This document shows positions 1 through 8,485 of a DNA stretch of 19,560 bases, one piece after another. Position numbers and translations under genes: made by a program. The stretch is from positions 1 to 19,560 of the forward strand of contig JBFIPX010000050.1 in the NCBI GenBank assembly GCA_041609895.1, in the 5' to 3' direction. Position 1 is the first letter of the stretch. Each line of letters opens with the position of its first letter. This DNA is from JAHHLP01 sp041609895 (GTDB taxonomy: Bacteria > Bacteroidota > Rhodothermia > Rhodothermales > JABDKH01). The notes beneath the pieces were generated by a model. That model made no database searches and had not been told where the DNA came from. It worked only from the letters and a program-made list of their open reading frames with translations.

Positions 1-372
1 GCACGTAGGCCGGGAACTACATCAGTTTCGTTCTTTAAGTGCCCAGCCGGAAAGCTTGGCGACATTCGTGACGCTACCGAGAAGATGGCATTGCCGATCT
101 GGGAAGAGATGGTGGAAGCAGGCGATTATCTTGGCGTAGGGATCGCCATTCATGACTGGGCCGGATACGAAAACGTCTTGATGTGGCGGCACGCCAAGGA
201 TAAGTCGGCCCTGTTTGCAGCCGTCGACAAGTACGGCGAGATGTTCCAGGAGAGATACCCTGACCTCGAGCCAGGAACTGGTCCGATGCAAGGATGCAAC
301 ACACATCGCGATCAGATCTACTGGTGGGGGACGAGCACCGCGCGGTATGAAGACGCGGAAGCCGACATGTAG
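1..372 (+). CDS. Hypothetical protein, 3' end only
   Basis: The reading frame is open from the first base of the window and stops with TAG at 370-372, so this is the C-terminal part (about 123 residues) of a gene that begins upstream. An internal ATG at 85 is a possible start, but the frame upstream of it also reads as ordinary protein (a stretch VSFFKCPAGKLGDI), so I treat the gene as truncated by the window edge. The fragment is rich in aromatic residues (Trp, Tyr, Phe) and has a predicted helix followed by short strands, with a motif ERYPDLEPGTGP near its middle. This is loosely reminiscent of small dimeric alpha-beta barrel proteins, but I do not recognise the family and assign no function. 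It converges on the minus-strand gene group, with a hairpin between them. Confidence 0.7.
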   Translation, partial: ARRPGTTSVSFFKCPAGKLGDIRDATEKMALPIWEEMVEAGDYLGVGIAIHDWAGYENVLMWRHAKDKSALFAAVDKYGEMFQERYPDLEPGTGPMQGCNTHRDQIYWWGTSTARYEDAEADM

Positions 373-396
373 TCGGTCTGCATAACGAATCAAACG

Positions 397-430
397 AAAG
401 GGAGCGCTCGCACATGCGGGTGCTCCCTTT
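397..430. terminator. Convergent bidirectional terminator hairpin
   Basis: The arms AAAGGGAGC (397-405) and GCTCCCTTT (422-430) are perfect reverse complements. Pairing continues inward with GCTCGC against GCGGGT, allowing G-U pairs, to give a stem of about 15 pairs and a tiny loop. The stem ends in A/T on both sides, and the flank is pyrimidine-rich on the plus strand (CTACTTCTAC) and T-rich on the minus strand (CGTTTGATT). It lies between the stop of a plus-strand gene and the stop of a minus-strand gene, which is where a shared terminator is expected. The lack of a long clean T-run is the only weakness. Confidence 0.75.
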
Positions 431-493
431 CTACTTCTACTAGCCGATCGGCCACTTCCGACCGGTAAACAACGAATCGGGTCGGCCGCGTTG

Positions 494-2044
494 CTAGCGG
501 AGTGCGATGGGTTGATCAACCGAGGTCAGGAACGTTCCGGGACTTTCATATCCGAGCCTCGATATCGCGTTGATCACGATGTGCCGGGGCCGAACGCCAC
601 CATCGAACGAAACGGTCTGCACCCAACCGGGAAGTATCCGCGTGTGCCATCCGGCGTCTGTCAACGCTCGCACGGTCCATAACCACGGAACGCCGTCCGG
701 AAGCCGCATCGAAAGGATGACCTCGCCTCTCAGCGTGTCGGCCTGGACGATGGGAGCTGTTGGCGTCTTCCCGCCGAGCCAGTCGGTCTTCGGTACCAAC
801 GCCGGCGTCCGGTAAGGCCCATTGGCGAGGGGTACACTTACCGCGGCCGTGTCGCGGAGAAGCCACTTCATGCTGAAGTGGACATTTCCGGTGGCCTTAG
901 GCCGCTGTCGTGTCAGTGCAACCTGACGAACGATCTCGTCCGCCGGCCACCGACCGGTGAAATTCCCGGGCCAGATGTGCCGGTCACGAACGTTCTGCTC
1001 CAGCCACCAATCGAGGAGGACGGGATAGCTTTGCTCAGGGGGATCGATGCGCCAGTACAGCTGTGGCGTGAGATAGTCTACCCATCCTTCGCGCAGCCAT
1101 TTTCGAGCATCGGCGTAGATCTTGTCGTACGCGTCGTAACCCATGATCTGCGGTGGATTGCCAGGTCGCCAAATGCCAAACGGACTGATGCCGAAACGAA
1201 CCCACGGCTTGACGCGATGAATACCGGTGTAGAGCCGCTGTATGAACGTATCAATGTTGGATCGGCGCCAGTCATTACGACTTCCGCTAAAGCCCCTCTC
1301 TTGAGCCATCGCCCACGTGGTGTCGTCCGGAAACGGTACGATCTGGTCCTCGTCGTCCTTCAACTCGTACGGGTAGAAGTAGTCGTCGACGTGGACACCA
1401 TCGATGTCGTACCGATTCACCACATCGAGCATCACATCGAGCGAATACTGGCGTGCTCGAGGATCTCCCGGGTCAAGCCATAACTGCGCTCCGTACTTCC
1501 GTACGAGTTCGGGATGCTTGATGCTGACGTGCATCGAATCGGCGGTGCCGGTGCCGGTCCGGTGTCGGGCGCGAAAAGGATTGAACCACGCGTGAATCTC
1601 GAGGCCACGTCGATGGGCTTCCTCGACGGCAAATGCAAGCGGATCGTAGTACGGCAGCGGCGCCCGTCCCATCTTGCCCGTCAGGTACTCAGACCACGGT
1701 TCGAGTTGTGACGCGTACATCGCATCGGCGGCCGGACGCACCTGCAGGACCACCGCGTTGAGTCCCACCACCACGGCGCGGTCCAGCAATCGGCGGAGTT
1801 CGGTCTGCTGCTGGGCAACGGTAAGTCCGGGTTGAGAGGGCCAATCGATGTTTGCAACCGTGGCGATCCACGCAGCCCGGAACTCGCGCTGGATCTCCGG
1901 TAGCGGCGGCTCGGGCTGCTGCTCCAGCATCACAGGGGCCGACGACGAACACGCGGCCAGGCCTGCAACAGCGAAAATCAATCCGACCAGCTTCAGGCTA
2001 TCTTTTTGAACAGGAATGTCAAGCGGACGCTGCATCGTCTTCAT
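494..2044 (-). CDS. GHL10 (DUF187) family glycosidase-like lipoprotein
   Basis: This protein of about 516 residues matches the glycosyl-hydrolase-like 10 family (a TIM barrel related to glycosidases, as in Bacillus YngK), for which few substrates are known. The barrel covers roughly residues 53-370. Visible family hallmarks are EFRAAWIATVANIDWPS at the first strand, LEIHAWFNPFRAR, the acidic motif GVHVDDYFYPY (about 216-226), RFGISPFGIW, and VDYLTPQLYW (about 323-331). The remaining 145 or so residues form a C-terminal beta-rich domain. A lipoprotein signal ends in GLAAC with Cys at about residue 32, so it should be membrane-anchored in the envelope. The frame is open up to 2329, but that part overlaps the acetyltransferase gene and looks like shadow sequence. 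ATGs at 2059, 2044 and 2035 are all possible; I chose 2044 because it gives a basic n-region. It overlaps the preceding gene by about 26 bases, suggesting coupled translation. Confidence 0.88.
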   Translation of the reverse strand: MKTMQRPLDIPVQKDSLKLVGLIFAVAGLAACSSSAPVMLEQQPEPPLPEIQREFRAAWIATVANIDWPSQPGLTVAQQQTELRRLLDRAVVVGLNAVVLQVRPAADAMYASQLEPWSEYLTGKMGRAPLPYYDPLAFAVEEAHRRGLEIHAWFNPFRARHRTGTGTADSMHVSIKHPELVRKYGAQLWLDPGDPRARQYSLDVMLDVVNRYDIDGVHVDDYFYPYELKDDEDQIVPFPDDTTWAMAQERGFSGSRNDWRRSNIDTFIQRLYTGIHRVKPWVRFGISPFGIWRPGNPPQIMGYDAYDKIYADARKWLREGWVDYLTPQLYWRIDPPEQSYPVLLDWWLEQNVRDRHIWPGNFTGRWPADEIVRQVALTRQRPKATGNVHFSMKWLLRDTAAVSVPLANGPYRTPALVPKTDWLGGKTPTAPIVQADTLRGEVILSMRLPDGVPWLWTVRALTDAGWHTRILPGWVQTVSFDGGVRPRHIVINAISRLGYESPGTFLTSVDQPIALR

Positions 2045-2945
2045 CAATCTTTTTCTCATATCTGTTAAAGACGCGACAAATCTCCGCGCCCACGTGGTGA
2101 AGATAGAAAGAGACGGGGGCCACCCACGGAATGATCGCACGGTCATAACCCGCTTCGCAAAGGTCTGAAAGACACTGCTTGAGCAACACGCTGCCGAGGC
2201 CGTGACCACGCGCATCCGGAACCGTCCCCATCGGACCGAACCAGCCCGTTCCGCGGTTGTTGGTTTCGTAGGCAGAAAAAGCGACGACTTCATCTGCACG
2301 ACGCGCCACAAAAAGTGAGACGGGATCATTTGAGAATGAAACGCTGACCTCGTCTTGCCATGACGACCAATGCTGGGCCAGCATGTGCATGATATCGTCC
2401 CGATCCGAATCCGCGGCTCGCCGTACGAGTAAGCCCTCCGCCGCCAGTCGTTCCTCGTCCGCGGTCGTATCTAGATCGACACCGCCGAGTACAGCCTCCA
2501 TATTGTACGATTGACCGAATTTCTCGTAGCCCCGATTCTCGAAGAACACCGTCGCCTTTGTGTAGCGAATATCGACTCCCGGCGTCAGGTAGTTGGGCGC
2601 CGACTCGCCGGGTCGACAGGCGCGAGCACCTCGCCTCCGAAGTGACCGCTCCAACCTCTCCAGAAGTAAGGATCCGACCCCGTTGCGCTGCAGTTCCGGC
2701 TCCACGGCAATCATCTTGACATATCCGGTAGGCCCCTCATCTTTGTGCCGTACGACTCCGACCGCAAAGGCCGCAAGTTTCCCGTCGATCTCAGCTGCAA
2801 TTCGTAGTTCCGGCTCCACGTCTTCATCCAACCAGGCTTTCTCATGGAAGACAGCTGCTGAGATCGGGTCGAAACGGGCCGCGCGATTCCAAATGTTGAG
2901 AAGGGCGGGTGTGTCACCCTCCGTCATCGGGCGGATGTTGGTCAT
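2019..2945 (-). CDS. Tandem GNAT-domain N-acetyltransferase
   Basis: The protein is 308 residues with two GNAT folds. The first (about 1-150) has the acetyl-CoA pyrophosphate loop as QRNGVG (86-91) in VEPELQRNGVGSLLLERLE, followed by FFENRGYEKFG, a typical motif-B end. The second (about 172-300) has the loop as RGHGLG (246-251) in VPDARGHGLGSVLLKQC, then FYLHHVGAE. Both loops look intact. Two-domain GNATs include mycothiol synthase, but no other sign of that pathway is present, so the acceptor is unknown. Given its neighbours an amino-sugar or peptide amine is a fair guess and no more. The frame opens at a TTG (2963), but the ATG at 2945 has a very good ribosome-binding site and the usual GNAT beginning MTNIRPMTEGD. 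The gene overlaps the permease stop by 32 bases and the GHL10 start by about 26. Confidence 0.9.
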   Translation of the reverse strand: MTNIRPMTEGDTPALLNIWNRAARFDPISAAVFHEKAWLDEDVEPELRIAAEIDGKLAAFAVGVVRHKDEGPTGYVKMIAVEPELQRNGVGSLLLERLERSLRRRGARACRPGESAPNYLTPGVDIRYTKATVFFENRGYEKFGQSYNMEAVLGGVDLDTTADEERLAAEGLLVRRAADSDRDDIMHMLAQHWSSWQDEVSVSFSNDPVSLFVARRADEVVAFSAYETNNRGTGWFGPMGTVPDARGHGLGSVLLKQCLSDLCEAGYDRAIIPWVAPVSFYLHHVGAEICRVFNRYEKKIDEDDAASA

Positions 2946-4797
2946 TCTCCTCCTTGACGCCAAATCGCGGATCTATTTTGATTAGCGCGGTGACGATGAA
3001 CCCGGGAATCGTGGCAATGACAACCCAGATGAAAAAGTCTTCGTATCCGATTATGTCCTGCAGCCAGCCACTGAACATTCCGGGGATCATCATTCCGAGA
3101 GCCATAAAGCCCGTACAGATGGCGAAGTGCGCAGTCTTATGATGCCCTTCGGCAATGTAAATCATGTACAGCATGTAGGCGGTGAATCCGAAGCCGTATC
3201 CAAACTGCTCGATCGCGACGCACGCGTTGATAATTGTCAGGCTTTCCGGTGTCGCAAGCGACAGGTAGACATAGACGGCGTTGGGTATGTTGATGGCAAT
3301 CACCATCGGCCAGAGCCAATACTTCAAGCCGTTACGTGCAGCGAGAAAACCGCCCAGAATTCCGCCGACTGTTAGAGAGGCAACACCCACGGTACCGTAT
3401 ACGAAACCGACCTCGCCGGTGGTCAGCGCCAGACCGCCCACTTGCTGTGAATCGAGCAGGAACGGAGAGGCTAGCTTTACGAGCTGTGCCTCTGCGAATC
3501 GGAACAGCAGCAGGAACGCGACCGCCACTCCGATGCCCTCCTTTCTAAAGAACGACGCGAAGGTTTCGATAAAGCCGGCCAGCACGCCTCCCTCGTCGGG
3601 AAGCACCGGCACGTCTTCGGGTGGGTAGGGAAGGATAAACTTGTGGTACAGGAAGGCGACCACGAAGAAGCCAGCGAGCACGTAGAACGTGATAGACCAT
3701 GCCAACGGGATGTTGCCAGACCGACCGACAATCTGCGCCGAAGTCGCATTGTCCAGCTTGGGATCCAGCTGGATGGCGAGGATTGCCGGCCGAGTTGCGT
3801 TGGATTGATCGAAGACGATGCGCGAGCCCTCCACGAGTCGTACACTTGCGTCACCTTCCTCCCGACTGAGGTTTACGACGATGGACTCGCCATCGGGAAT
3901 GCTCCCTTGAACGTAGAGGTACGCGAGCGCCGTGTTGCCCGACTCGCCGCCTTCGTCGGCGGCCGTCACCGCGCCAAATGTCTTCCGGAGCAAGCGTTCC
4001 AGCGGCGCGGAAACGAGCCGGGACCACCACGACGGTTCATCTACCTGTTGGGACGGTGCGGTCGGGTCTTCGGTCGAGACAAAGCCGTGGCGTTCGTTCC
4101 ATTCCCGAGCGAAAGCCACCAATGAATCGGCGGTGCCGGCCTGCACGGTCTGAGTGCCCATCGTCAGGCTGGCCGGGAGCGTCGTGAGTCGAAGCTCCTG
4201 CGCATCGCTCGGCACTGCGACCGAATCGGGGTGGCTGGCGAGAACCGTGGTCGCGGAGGGATCGGCCTCAACGGCAAGCCGAACTGGCTCGAGTCCCGTT
4301 GCCGTCTCGAGGTAACCTGCGAGGATGACCAGCAACCCTTGGCCCGTGATCATCGCCAGACGATAGAACGTGCTGCGTATGCCGACAAACCATGCCTGGT
4401 CGTGCGTGGATAAACCGAGCATGTAGAAACCGTCCGCTGCGATGTCGTGAGTGGCGGAGCTGAATGCGAGAAGCCAGAGAAAAGCCAGTGAGTAACGGAG
4501 GAAATCGGGTCCTGGCAACGTTAGGGCCACACCAGCTAGACCTGCGCCGATCAGTAGCTGCATGGATACAATCCAGAACCGCTTCGTTTTGATCGTGTCG
4601 ACGAACGGACTCCAGAGCGGCTTGATCACCCAGGGGAGGTACAGCCAGCTGGTGTACAGTGCGATCTCCGTGTTGGAGACGCCGAGGCGCTTGTACATCA
4701 CGACCGAAACAAGCATCACGACGACGTACGGGATGCCTTCCGCGAAGTAGAGGCTAGGTACCCAAGCCCACGAGTTACGTGATGCGGGTCGCGACAT
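2914..4797 (-). CDS. AmpG-like MFS permease with large periplasmic insert
   Basis: This 627-residue major facilitator protein resembles the AmpG branch, which imports anhydromuropeptides into the cytoplasm. AmpG-like proteins of Bacteroidota are usually well below this length. Five hydrophobic helices lie within residues 12-165, including the AmpG-like HDIAADGFYM (117-126) and VGIRSTFYRLAMITGQG. A hydrophilic stretch of about 200 residues (about 166-363) follows. Helices then resume at 365-390 and continue to about residue 607, with conserved-looking FRFAEAQLVKLASPFLLD and FGYGFGFTAYMLYMIY. With the N-terminus inside, the insert falls in the loop between helices 5 and 6, hence the periplasm. 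The C-terminus ends in a short acidic tail. The start is ATG at 4797 without a clear ribosome-binding site. The 3' end overlaps the acetyltransferase gene. Muropeptide transport is inferred from family resemblance and neighbours; another oligosaccharide is possible. Confidence 0.87.
   Translation of the reverse strand: MSRPASRNSWAWVPSLYFAEGIPYVVVMLVSVVMYKRLGVSNTEIALYTSWLYLPWVIKPLWSPFVDTIKTKRFWIVSMQLLIGAGLAGVALTLPGPDFLRYSLAFLWLLAFSSATHDIAADGFYMLGLSTHDQAWFVGIRSTFYRLAMITGQGLLVILAGYLETATGLEPVRLAVEADPSATTVLASHPDSVAVPSDAQELRLTTLPASLTMGTQTVQAGTADSLVAFAREWNERHGFVSTEDPTAPSQQVDEPSWWSRLVSAPLERLLRKTFGAVTAADEGGESGNTALAYLYVQGSIPDGESIVVNLSREEGDASVRLVEGSRIVFDQSNATRPAILAIQLDPKLDNATSAQIVGRSGNIPLAWSITFYVLAGFFVVAFLYHKFILPYPPEDVPVLPDEGGVLAGFIETFASFFRKEGIGVAVAFLLLFRFAEAQLVKLASPFLLDSQQVGGLALTTGEVGFVYGTVGVASLTVGGILGGFLAARNGLKYWLWPMVIAINIPNAVYVYLSLATPESLTIINACVAIEQFGYGFGFTAYMLYMIYIAEGHHKTAHFAICTGFMALGMMIPGMFSGWLQDIIGYEDFFIWVVIATIPGFIVTALIKIDPRFGVKEENDQHPPDDGG
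2946..2955 (-). promoter_or_regulatory. Strong ribosome-binding site deciding the GNAT start
   Basis: On the minus strand AAGGAGGAGA sits immediately before the ATG at 2945. It is the best Shine-Dalgarno sequence I see in a window where most genes have weak ones. It lies inside the 3' coding end of the AmpG-like permease, so the downstream gene can be loaded independently or by reinitiation. It argues for the ATG over the upstream TTG. Confidence 0.75.
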
Positions 4798-4976
4798 GTA
4801 GCGGGATCTGGTGGATGAGCATCAGAATCTAGCGACGACGCAGCTTGCGTGCACAGCCGGGAATGCGGCCGGTACGACCAAAAACTGTCTGTTGCCTACG
4901 CAGAAGGTATTGACCAAGACAACGTATGGTAGTAAACGGGCTACCCTGTCGCCGTGCTCTGTACGACGCACATGGT
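4798..4976. other. Intergenic gap between amidase and permease
   Basis: These 179 bases separate the amidase stop from the permease start on the minus strand. I see no open frame that looks real, no convincing terminator (only a 5-pair stem near 4928-4945 without a T-run) and no promoter I can call. It is the only sizeable gap in the five-gene group, so the permease-GNAT-GHL10 trio may have its own promoter here. Confidence 0.4.
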
Positions 4977-7469
4977 CTACTTCAAGAGAATGGCCCGACG
5001 CGTCTGTGACTTTCCACCGTGCTCGAGTCTAAGGATGTAGACGCCGCTTGCCAGGTGCGAAGGAGTCCATGAACGGGTGTGAGTACCCGCCGGCAGCACG
5101 CCATCCACGAGTACAGTGACTTCGCGTCCCGTGACGTCGTACGCGGTCAGGCTTGTCGGTCCGGTCGAAGGCAGCTCGAAGGAGATGTTAGTCGTCGGGT
5201 TGAAGGGATTTGGATAGTTTTGGCTGAGCGTCAGCCGTTCGGGTATCTCCGACTCTTCGACTGCTACCGGTGAGCCGATGACATACAGCTCGAGATCGTC
5301 GATCACGATGCTCCCAAAAAGCTCGGCGCCGTCTACGTGCGACAACTGGAAGCTGTCGAAACGCAGGGTTCCGTCGAGATTTCCATCGCCGATCCATGTG
5401 CCCGTTTCTCCCAGCGACATGTCCCATTCAACGCGCTTCCAGCCCCGCCAGTCGATCGCAAACCACGGGCTAACTTCATGATTGACCGCCGCCGTTTCGG
5501 GCAGGCGGTCGTCCACCGCGAACCGAAACAGGTTGCGGCTGGCATCTCCAAAGACCAGTGCGGAGAGCATGTACCGGCTGTCGAAGGTGACAGCTTTTGG
5601 GGTGCCCTGGAGCAAGAACTCCCTTATGAGCCATGTGGAGGATGATTCGTCCCAACCGTAGTCAAGTCTGAAAGCAGACGTGCCTTTCCAGGGAGCCGTT
5701 ACCGTTTGCTCAACGTGTCGGCCCGTGGAATCCGTTACGATACCAACGGTGGAGCCGCTCTGCTGCGGTACCCACCAGTTACTCTCGACGTCGGTCTCGA
5801 AATCATCGATTACTGCAAACGGGATTCGCGACTCGAGGCGGGTCCGGAAGAAGAATCTTTTTGGATTCTCCTCGACGTTGCCAAATTCGTCGGAGACGCC
5901 CGGATCAATATCGAACCGATAGAGGACGTCCCCCTCCAGCGGGCTCAGCGGAAAGAACTGCACAACGCTTCGGTCCCGGACGACATAGTGCCGAAGGGAG
6001 CCGGGAATACTCGACCCGCCCGCCGATGGGGCCAGCCGGAATCGGTTAGGTTGCACGGAGTCCTCGACGAGACGTTCGTCGTACTGGACGGCGATGACCG
6101 GCTGCCGATCGTTGCCGACTGAATTGTGCACCGGGCTCGACGCAAGAATTCTCGGCGCGAGTGCGTCGGGCGGTCCGGTGCGAAATGCCAACGTGAAGGC
6201 GTCGCCCGCTGTCCCGTCACCGTCACCGTCCAAAAGATCTCCGAATTGCCCGGATGCAGTTCCGGCAATCGTGATGTTCACCTCTGTCTCGGGAGGGAGG
6301 CTGTCCGGGATGAACTTGAGCGTTCGGCTGTCGGGCCATGCCAGAGTGCCGGGCAGCTCGGGATCGATCGCAAAGGCTGCTTCCACGGACGCCTGGTCCA
6401 TCGGACGGCTGAATTCGATGAAGATGTCATCGAGGATCCGGAACGACGTGTCCGCCTGCGCAGGAATGGTCTCAACGACAACTGGCGGCAGCGCGGATAT
6501 CAAGGCAACGTCTACGAAGGTGAAGAACGTATCGGCCGGTGTGATCTGACTTTCGAAAGGCCGATAGCCGTCCGCCTCAACCGTGACTTCGAGTGCGCCC
6601 TCCGGTAGGTTGTCGAGGTAGTAGAAGCCGTTGGATAGCTGCTCAGGGTCCGACGAATAGCGGTTGAACAAAGACTCGAACGTGTCGGTGGTGTAGGTCG
6701 TGTCTCCGATCGTGATGGTCGCACCGTTAATCGGCTTCTCGGACTCGAAGTCTGACACGATGCCTGTCACAATTCGCTCCGGCGGCCGGTCCAAGCCGTG
6801 AAAATCGAGAATCGCCCAGTAGAAGGTTTTGGCCTCGAGCACTTTCCAGTCGGCGTTCATGTTTCGCTGGTTCTGGGTCGGGTTTGTGTGAAACCCCGAC
6901 TCGCTCAACTCGGACGGCATCGACGTGCGCCGATTCACCGACAGCCACGGACCGCTCGAGAACGAGCAGCCGTAGAACGAGCAGTCACCTATCGATCCCC
7001 GCGTGGTGGTACGCATGCCTCGCGTCAAGCGCTCAATCATGTAACTGCTCATGGCCCGGCCACCGTTCGGCACCTTTTCCGTTCCGTCGCCATTCTGTCC
7101 CCAGAGAAGAAGCGTCGAGTTGACGGTCGGCGATCCCGCGTCCGAATGAATGGAATGAAACCAGGTGGCGCCTATTTGATTTGCCAGATCCGAGCGCTGC
7201 GTCAGGCTCACCTGCTGGAAGTCTGTCGTCCGCGACATGTACACGGTGTCGATGTCTGTTGTCTCGAGAAGCATCTCTCGAAGCGCAAGCCCCACCCGCA
7301 GATTCTTCTCCGCTTCTGAGTATCCGAAGATGCCGACGTTTTCCCTTTGGCTATGGCCGGGATCGAGGAAGATATCCCAGCCGGCCAGTCCGGTGACTTG
7401 CGCCCGGGACTCCGCCACCAGTGTGCTGCCGGCAACCACGAGGGCGAAAAGAAACGCCGCTTGCTTCAT
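4977..7469 (-). CDS. Secreted N-acetylmuramoyl-L-alanine amidase, multidomain, T9SS-like tail
   Basis: The protein is 830 residues with a signal peptide (about 1-23, ending SRA-QVTG). Residues 30-225 are an Amidase_3 zinc domain, which cuts the bond between N-acetylmuramic acid and L-alanine of the stem peptide. The zinc ligands are His39 in DPGH, Glu54 in SEAEKNLRV and His108 in SIHSDAG, with catalytic Glu190 in SESGFHTNP, all present. Next come a carboxypeptidase-regulatory-like domain (about 232-325), two Ig-like Big_5/SbsA-type domains (about 328-432 and 437-543, with DIFIEFSRPMD and IAVQYDERL), and a jelly-roll-like region (about 551-735). A T9SS type A-like sorting domain occupies about 744-830 (LSQNYPNPFNPTTNISFELP to SGVYILRLEHGGKSQTRRAI). 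It starts with ATG 17 bases after the upstream stop, so the two genes are probably cotranscribed. The tail predicts secretion to the surface or medium. Confidence 0.92.
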   Translation of the reverse strand: MKQAAFLFALVVAGSTLVAESRAQVTGLAGWDIFLDPGHSQRENVGIFGYSEAEKNLRVGLALREMLLETTDIDTVYMSRTTDFQQVSLTQRSDLANQIGATWFHSIHSDAGSPTVNSTLLLWGQNGDGTEKVPNGGRAMSSYMIERLTRGMRTTTRGSIGDCSFYGCSFSSGPWLSVNRRTSMPSELSESGFHTNPTQNQRNMNADWKVLEAKTFYWAILDFHGLDRPPERIVTGIVSDFESEKPINGATITIGDTTYTTDTFESLFNRYSSDPEQLSNGFYYLDNLPEGALEVTVEADGYRPFESQITPADTFFTFVDVALISALPPVVVETIPAQADTSFRILDDIFIEFSRPMDQASVEAAFAIDPELPGTLAWPDSRTLKFIPDSLPPETEVNITIAGTASGQFGDLLDGDGDGTAGDAFTLAFRTGPPDALAPRILASSPVHNSVGNDRQPVIAVQYDERLVEDSVQPNRFRLAPSAGGSSIPGSLRHYVVRDRSVVQFFPLSPLEGDVLYRFDIDPGVSDEFGNVEENPKRFFFRTRLESRIPFAVIDDFETDVESNWWVPQQSGSTVGIVTDSTGRHVEQTVTAPWKGTSAFRLDYGWDESSSTWLIREFLLQGTPKAVTFDSRYMLSALVFGDASRNLFRFAVDDRLPETAAVNHEVSPWFAIDWRGWKRVEWDMSLGETGTWIGDGNLDGTLRFDSFQLSHVDGAELFGSIVIDDLELYVIGSPVAVEESEIPERLTLSQNYPNPFNPTTNISFELPSTGPTSLTAYDVTGREVTVLVDGVLPAGTHTRSWTPSHLASGVYILRLEHGGKSQTRRAILLK

Positions 7470-7486
7470 CTCGACACGACCACGGT

Positions 7487-8485
7487 TCAGTTCTCCTTGA
7501 TCGACAGCGCGAAGATGCGTCCGTCAAAATCATACAAGATGCGTGAGCCGTCAGCGGACCACGACGGATTCATCTCGTGCACGTCGCCAGTGGAAGTGAG
7601 CTGCCAGACGTCCCCCTCGGCCGATCCGATCATAAGCTCTGACGAAGTGATAATGTGCCCGTCGTCGGCTGTCTGCATGAATACGACGAAGCGCCCATCC
7701 GGGGACCATTCCGGCCGGCTGCCTTTACCGAGCGTCAGAAGGCCCGAGCCATCGGCACGGGTGATATACAAGTCGCCGCCCAGCACCTCGATCGCAAGGT
7801 GGCGCCGGTCCGGCGACACCGAAAGGTTCAATACTTGGGTGTCAAACGACACAATTTCCTGTCGGGAGCCGTCGGGGGCGATCCTCATGACCGCCGTACC
7901 TGAAGCCGCAAACGACTCAGAAGGCACGATTCCCGTCTTGCCCACGATCATTGGATTGGGTAGGCGCACTGCCTCGCGGTCGCCGACGACAACGATCGCC
8001 TCGCTATTCGACGTCCATTCGGGCAGGGATCTGAATCGCTCGTCTGGCGCACTGAGCTGGAAGGACGCAGCAGAGTCGACGGCAAGGACTGTCAAGACGT
8101 CTCGGCGTCGCGTGCCATCGAACAGCGCTTCACGTGCAAGGATCGCCGACCCATCCGCCGACCACTTGTAACCGAACCCGGCAGCGCTTTCAGACGTCAG
8201 CTGCCTCGTCGCTCCCGTTTCAGTATTCGTGAGCCAAAGACCCCGGTAGCTCTCCGATGTATAGGCGATGACCGGACTTTCGGCCACGTTCGACCATCGC
8301 GCGTTCATGGCAAACACGCCCGGAGCGTCCACGAGGATCTCCGGTTCGCCGCCGACGAGAAAAGGCGCCTGTGCAGCGGACAGCGTTGGGTCACTCACGA
8401 GGACAAGCACCATCCCCAGAGTTGGACCAAACCAACACCGGAGACGTGGCATGCGCGCCGCAGACCGGAATCGAATAGCTGGCAT
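7487..8485 (-). CDS. Secreted PD40/TolB-like beta-propeller protein
   Basis: The protein is about 332 residues with an Arg-rich start, a hydrophobic stretch and a probable cleavage near SAAQA (about residue 40). The rest consists of PD40-type blades like those of TolB. Repeating cores are YKWSADGSAIL, PEWTSNSEAIVVV, LSVSPDRRHLAIEV, PEWSPDGRFVVFM and PSWSADGSRILYD, separated by about 40-60 residues. TolB-type propellers bind proteins or peptides; no enzyme motif is visible. The frame opens at TTG 8488, with ATG at 8485 and again at 8452. The second would give a more usual short n-region, and I cannot decide between them since neither has a ribosome-binding site. It is the first gene of the minus-strand group, 17 bases before the amidase, so it may assist the amidase or bind its products. 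That is inference. Confidence 0.82.
   Translation of the reverse strand: MPAIRFRSAARMPRLRCWFGPTLGMVLVLVSDPTLSAAQAPFLVGGEPEILVDAPGVFAMNARWSNVAESPVIAYTSESYRGLWLTNTETGATRQLTSESAAGFGYKWSADGSAILAREALFDGTRRRDVLTVLAVDSAASFQLSAPDERFRSLPEWTSNSEAIVVVGDREAVRLPNPMIVGKTGIVPSESFAASGTAVMRIAPDGSRQEIVSFDTQVLNLSVSPDRRHLAIEVLGGDLYITRADGSGLLTLGKGSRPEWSPDGRFVVFMQTADDGHIITSSELMIGSAEGDVWQLTSTGDVHEMNPSWSADGSRILYDFDGRIFALSIKEN

Noticed and set aside
878..1483. A 201-residue plus-strand frame inside the GHL10 gene
   Set aside because: It lies wholly opposite a well-supported glycosidase-like gene, has a low-complexity Val/Arg/Asp composition and no ribosome-binding site, so it is a shadow frame.
2045..2329. N-terminal extension of the GHL10 frame by up to 95 residues
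   Set aside because: It overlaps the acetyltransferase coding region deeply, and a lipoprotein signal peptide begins only after it, so a start near 2044 is more sensible.
4928..4945. Short inverted repeat GGTAG/CTACC after the amidase gene
   Set aside because: Only five pairs with an eight-base loop and no T-run, so not a believable terminator.
7347..8171. A 274-residue plus-strand frame opposite the PD40 gene and amidase start
   Set aside because: Ser/Arg-rich composition without any domain, and it spans the junction of two convincing genes on the other strand.
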